A DNA stretch of 64,000 bases from NCBI RefSeq assembly GCF_003073135.1, contig NZ_PGDQ01000003.1:1-64000 (forward strand), written 5' to 3'. This stretch comes from Euzebya rosea. Lineage in GTDB: Bacteria; Actinomycetota; Nitriliruptoria; Euzebyales; Euzebyaceae. Positions 60,941-64,000 of the stretch are shown here, piece after piece (position 1 is the first letter of the stretch; each line of letters begins with the position of its first letter). The notes under the pieces are model-generated. The model saw nothing but the letters and a program-made list of their open reading frames with translations, made no database searches and was not told the DNA's origin. A program made the position numbers and the translations under genes.

Positions 60941-60946
60941 TAGGCT
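60941..60946 (+). promoter_or_regulatory. -10 box of DUF503-rbfA-nrnA-truB-ribF
   Basis: TAGGCT ends seven bases before ATG 60954 of the DUF503 gene, starting the rbfA-to-ribF run. Confidence 0.5.
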
Positions 60947-60953
60947 GGCCCGC

Positions 60954-61289
60954 ATGCTCGCCGTCCTGGTCGAGATCGACCTCCACATCCCCGCCGCGCG
61001 AAGCCTGAAGGACAAGCGTGGCGTCATCCGGCGCCTGCAGGCACGTCTTCGTGACGACCTGCGGGTCTCGGTGGCGGAGATCGGCCATCAGGATCTCTGG
61101 CAGCGCTGCACCCTCGGTGTGGCCATCGCCTGCGGCAACGAGACCGTGGGCCGCGGTGTCGTCCAGGACGTCGAGCGCATCATCGCCAGGGCCGTCGAGG
61201 TGGAGCTCCTCGACATCCACGTGGATGTCGTGGCCACCGAGGAACACGGCTTCAGCGGCTCGTTCGACCCCGTGGGAGACCCCTCATGA
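60954..61289 (+). CDS. DUF503 family protein
   Basis: 111 residues from ATG 60954. Conserved DUF503 blocks: LAVLVEIDLHIPAARSLKDKRGVIRRLQARLRDDLRVSVAEIGHQDLWQRCTLGVA and GRGVVQDVERIIARAVEVELLDIHVDV. Commonly found between infB and rbfA (YlxP in Firmicutes) and implicated in ribosome biogenesis. Overlaps rbfA by ATGA. Confidence 0.93.
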   Translation: MLAVLVEIDLHIPAARSLKDKRGVIRRLQARLRDDLRVSVAEIGHQDLWQRCTLGVAIACGNETVGRGVVQDVERIIARAVEVELLDIHVDVVATEEHGFSGSFDPVGDPS

Positions 61290-61639
61290 GCAATCCGGAG
61301 AAGGCAAGACGGCTCGGCGAGCGGGTGAAGGAGATCGTGGGCCAGCTGATCCCCAAGCTGAAGGACCCACGCATCGGCTTCGTCACGGTCACCGACGTCC
61401 GCATGTCGCGTGACAACGACCGGGCGACCATCTACTACACGGTGCTGCCCGACACGCCCGAGGAACGGCAGCGTGCCCAGCAGGGCCTGGACTCCGCCAC
61501 CGGCCTGCTCCGACGGGACCTGGGCAGCGTCCTGACGGTCCGCCACACCCCCGAGCTGGTGTTCGCCATCGACGAGGTCGCCGACCAGGGCCGCAAGATC
61601 GACCAGATCCTGGCCGACCTGGACAACGATGACCGCTGA
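61286..61639 (+). CDS. rbfA: 30S ribosome-binding factor A
   Basis: 117 residues. KH-like fold of RbfA: RLGERVKEIVGQLIPKLKDPRIGFVTVTDVRMSRDNDRATIYYTVLPD, then RRDLGSVLTVRHTPELVFAIDE. Needed for late 30S assembly and cold adaptation. Coupled on both sides: starts in the DUF503 stop and ends inside the nrnA start. Confidence 0.95.
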   Translation: MSNPEKARRLGERVKEIVGQLIPKLKDPRIGFVTVTDVRMSRDNDRATIYYTVLPDTPEERQRAQQGLDSATGLLRRDLGSVLTVRHTPELVFAIDEVADQGRKIDQILADLDNDDR

Positions 61640-62648
61640 GGGACCGCTGGACGTCGAGCAGGCGATCGGGGCCGCGGCCGAGCTGCTCCGCGGCGCCCGG
61701 ACCGTCGTGGTGGTCGGTCACATCGACCCCGACGGCGATGCCCTCGGGTCGTTGCTGGCCACCTCCGCGGCCCTCGACGCCCTCGGTGTCGACGTGCACC
61801 CCTCGTGGGGCGGTCGCGACGCCGAGACCCTGCCGGCCCCGCTCGAGCCGGCGTTGTCCTTCCTGCCCCTGCGCGGACGGGTCCGGGCCCCGGAGGACCT
61901 GCCACCCCGCCCCGACGTGCTGGTCTGCTGCGACACCGCTGCCGCCACCCGCCTGGGCACCCTCCAGCCCCTGGTCGACGCCGCCGCGACCGTCGTCGTC
62001 ATCGACCACCACGCGGTCGGTGACGGGTTCGGTGACATCCGGATCGTCGACGACAGCGCCAGCTGCACCGGCGTCCTGGTCCTCCGGCTGATCGATGCGC
62101 TGGGGGTCGAGCTGACCCCGGCGATGGCCGACGCGCTGTACCTGGCGCTGCTGACCGACACCGGCCGGTTCTCCTTCTCCGCCACCAGCCCAGCGGACCA
62201 CCGCGTGGCCGCGAGGCTGCTGGAGGCAGGGGCAGACCAGGTCGGCGTCACCCGCGCGGTGTACGAGTCGGCGTCACCCGGCTACCTGGGCCTGGTGGCC
62301 CGGACCACCGGTCGGGCGCAGGTCACCCCCGAGCTGGTCTGGTCGTGGACGACCCGCGAGGACCTGGACCTCAGCGGCGCCGACCCGCACGAGACCGACG
62401 GGCTCATCGAGCTGCTGCGCCGGGTCGACACCGTCGACGTCGCCCTGCTGATGCGCGAGACCGAGAGCGGCCGCTGGCGCTCGTCCCTGCGGTCCCGCGG
62501 CAGCACCGATGTCGCGGCGATCGCACAGCGGCTCGGCGGCGGCGGGCACCACCTGGCCGCCGGGTTCACCGCCGACGGCGACCCGTCGGACATCGCCGAC
62601 CGCGTGCGCGCCGAGCTGCACACCCACGCTGGAGCAGGATCCCGATGA
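61629..62648 (+). CDS. nrnA: DHH/DHHA1 nanoRNase / pAp phosphatase NrnA
   Basis: 339 residues. DHH motifs: HIDPDGDALGSLLA (about 35-48), VIDHHAVGDGFGDI (about 124-137), DDSASCTGVLVLRLID; C-terminal DHHA1 motif GGGGHHLAAGF (about 302-312). Degrades 2-5 nt RNA oligomers and dephosphorylates pAp. Standard place between rbfA and truB. Confidence 0.95.
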   Translation: MTAEGPLDVEQAIGAAAELLRGARTVVVVGHIDPDGDALGSLLATSAALDALGVDVHPSWGGRDAETLPAPLEPALSFLPLRGRVRAPEDLPPRPDVLVCCDTAAATRLGTLQPLVDAAATVVVIDHHAVGDGFGDIRIVDDSASCTGVLVLRLIDALGVELTPAMADALYLALLTDTGRFSFSATSPADHRVAARLLEAGADQVGVTRAVYESASPGYLGLVARTTGRAQVTPELVWSWTTREDLDLSGADPHETDGLIELLRRVDTVDVALLMRETESGRWRSSLRSRGSTDVAAIAQRLGGGGHHLAAGFTADGDPSDIADRVRAELHTHAGAGSR

Positions 62649-63655
62649 CGGCCACGTCCCCAGGCACGAGTCCCTCCGACACGGGCCCTTCCGACACGGG
62701 CCCTTCCGACACGAGGCGGGCGGCCGACACCGGACCGCTGGCGCCCGACGTCGAGGGTGTCCTGGTGGTCGACAAACCCCTTGGCGTGACCAGCCACGAC
62801 GTCGTCGCCAGGGTGCGTCGCATCGTCGGATCCAGGCCCGGACGGCGGGGCAAGCGCAAGGGCCCCAAGGTCGGGCACGCCGGCACGCTGGATCCCGATG
62901 CCTCGGGAGTCCTCGTGGTCTGCATCGGCCGGGCAACCAAGCTCGTCCCGTACCTGCAGGCCTCCCAGAAGACCTACGACGCCCGCATGCGCCTCGGCCG
63001 CACCACCGACACCCTGGACAACGACGGGGTGGAGACCAGCCGCACCGACGCCTCCCACATCACCGAGGAGATGGTCTGCGAAGCGCTGCACGCCTTCGTC
63101 GGTGACATCGAGCAGATCCCGCCGATGGTCTCGGCCGTCAAGGTCGACGGCGAGCGCTTGTACGAGAAGGCCCGCCGCGGTGAGGAGGTCGAGCGCAAGT
63201 CCCGACCCGTCACCATCCACGACATCGTCATGGCCGACTTCGAGCCGGGCGAGCAGCCGAGCACGTCCTTCCTGGTGACCTGCACCGCCGGCACCTACGT
63301 GCGCACGCTTGCCGCCGACGTCGGCGATCGCCTGGGCGTCGGTGCGCACCTGACCGGACTCCGCCGGCTGGGATCGGGCCGGTTCTCCATCGAGGACGCC
63401 ACGTCGCTGGACACGCTGCAGGCGATGGCCGAGGAGGGCACGTTCGGCGACGCCGTCATGTCCATGGCCGACGCGATGGCGGACTACCCGGCGGTCGCGC
63501 TGGACGAGGAGCAGGCCGCCCTGGTCAGCAACGGTCGCGGCATCCCGGCGACCGGCCACGACGGCCCGGTCTCGATCCTCGATCCCTCCGGCGCGCTGAT
63601 CGCCGTGATGCGCGATCGCGGTCGGCTCGCCCGCCCCGAGGTGGTGTTCAATTGA
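62645..63655 (+). CDS. truB: tRNA pseudouridine(55) synthase TruB
   Basis: 336 residues from ATG 62645, overlapping the nrnA stop (ATGA). A short tandem PSDTG repeat (15-bp DNA unit, about 8-20) begins the protein. Catalytic Asp is in the motif II region GHAGTLDPDASGVLVV (about 79-94); other TruB blocks: KTYDARMRLGRTTDTLDNDG, QIPPMVSAVKVDGERLYEKAR, CTAGTYVRTLAADVG. Makes Psi55 in the tRNA T-loop. Confidence 0.95.
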   Translation: MTATSPGTSPSDTGPSDTGPSDTRRAADTGPLAPDVEGVLVVDKPLGVTSHDVVARVRRIVGSRPGRRGKRKGPKVGHAGTLDPDASGVLVVCIGRATKLVPYLQASQKTYDARMRLGRTTDTLDNDGVETSRTDASHITEEMVCEALHAFVGDIEQIPPMVSAVKVDGERLYEKARRGEEVERKSRPVTIHDIVMADFEPGEQPSTSFLVTCTAGTYVRTLAADVGDRLGVGAHLTGLRRLGSGRFSIEDATSLDTLQAMAEEGTFGDAVMSMADAMADYPAVALDEEQAALVSNGRGIPATGHDGPVSILDPSGALIAVMRDRGRLARPEVVFN

Positions 63656-63713
63656 GCGCCTGGCCGGACCGGCCCGTGCACGCAGTACCCCGACTGGCAG
63701 GACCTTCCCGCTG

Positions 63714-64000
63714 ATGGACGCAACGATCGCAATCGGACTCGAGGACGTCGAGGCAGCGCCGTCCGTGGTGGCCATCGGCTTCTTCGACGGTGTCCACAGG
63801 GGCCACCAGTCGCTGATCGCCCGCACCCTCAAGATCGCCTCGGAACGCGACGCCCGGGCGGTGGTCGTCACCTTCGACCGCCACCCGATGGAGGTCGTCA
63901 ACCCCGGCGCCCGGCCGCCGCTGCTGATGACGTTGGAGCAGCGCCTGGCGGCGCTCGCCGCCCAGGACGTCGACCTCGTCGTGGCGCTGCCGTTCGACGA
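63714..64000 (+). CDS. ribF: Bifunctional riboflavin kinase/FAD synthetase RibF, partial
   Basis: 95 codons from ATG 63714 to the window edge. Nucleotidyltransferase-type start: VVAIGFFDGVHRGHQSLI (about 18-35), VVTFDRHPMEVVNPGARPPLLMTLEQRLAAL (about 53-83). RibF converts riboflavin to FMN and FAD. Standard place after truB. C-terminal riboflavin kinase domain lies beyond the window. Confidence 0.93.
   Translation, partial: MDATIAIGLEDVEAAPSVVAIGFFDGVHRGHQSLIARTLKIASERDARAVVVTFDRHPMEVVNPGARPPLLMTLEQRLAALAAQDVDLVVALPFD

Noticed and set aside
1-64000. tRNA, rRNA, tmRNA or insertion sequence genes
   Set aside because: No cloverleaf, rRNA core or transposase motif was seen by eye; a tRNAscan/Infernal run would be needed to be certain.

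Overview
This is a chromosomal stretch from a very GC-rich actinobacterium. Gene order in the housekeeping blocks is actinobacterial (rpsP-KH-rimM-trmD-rplS-lepB-DUF2469-yraN-comM-dprA-xerC-whiG-M23-rpsB-tsf-pyrH-frr-cdsA-rlmN-dxr-rseP-ispG, then rimP-nusA-infB...rbfA-nrnA-truB-ribF). There are three very large exported proteins with cell-wall-binding repeat 2 (CW_binding_2) modules, a DUF222/HNH protein, and many start codons sitting 6-10 nt after a TANNNT box, as expected for leaderless mRNAs. The combination suggests the Nitriliruptoria/Euzebya branch, but that placement is inference.

Layout. 1-3087 (-): N-terminal 1,029 codons of an exported CW_binding_2 protein that runs off the left edge. 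3.3-7.4 kb: a WYL-type regulator, an ABC exporter pair, a GNAT protein and a small membrane protein divergent from ffh. 7.4-14.1 kb: ffh, a GGDEF-EAL membrane protein, a DUF222/HNH protein and a small zincin. 14.2-20 kb: a CaCA antiporter, then the rpsP-to-DUF2469 translation/secretion block with two signal peptidases flanking rplS. 20-26.5 kb: an accessory insert holding a PAP2/haloperoxidase-like enzyme, a TetR regulator and a 1,429-residue surface protein. 26.6-46 kb: yraN-comM-dprA-xerC, whiG-like sigma, an M23-like protein, rpsB-tsf, pyrH-frr-cdsA-rlmN-dxr-rseP, a 231-bp tandem repeat tract, an EEP protein and an unknown, then ispG-IMPase-K+ channel. 46-51 kb (-): an M14 carboxypeptidase/CW_binding_2 chimera and a PucR-type regulator. 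51-64 kb: rimP-nusA-infB, then an accessory block (winged-helix regulator/MFS pair and a WXG-like EF-hand protein with a lipoprotein) that separates infB from DUF503-rbfA-nrnA-truB-ribF.

How it works together. Most genes serve translation (ribosomal proteins S16, L19, S2; EF-Ts, RRF, IF-2; 16S/23S/tRNA maturation), protein export (SRP, two SPases) and the MEP isoprenoid pathway (dxr, rseP, ispG). The leaders of rpsP, rplS, rpsB and rimP contain strong hairpins that look like autoregulatory elements. Accessory genes are mostly cell-surface or secretion related.

No rRNA, tRNA, insertion sequence, CRISPR array or origin was recognised. All coordinates, motifs and repeats were read by eye; family names come from motif recognition, not database searches.
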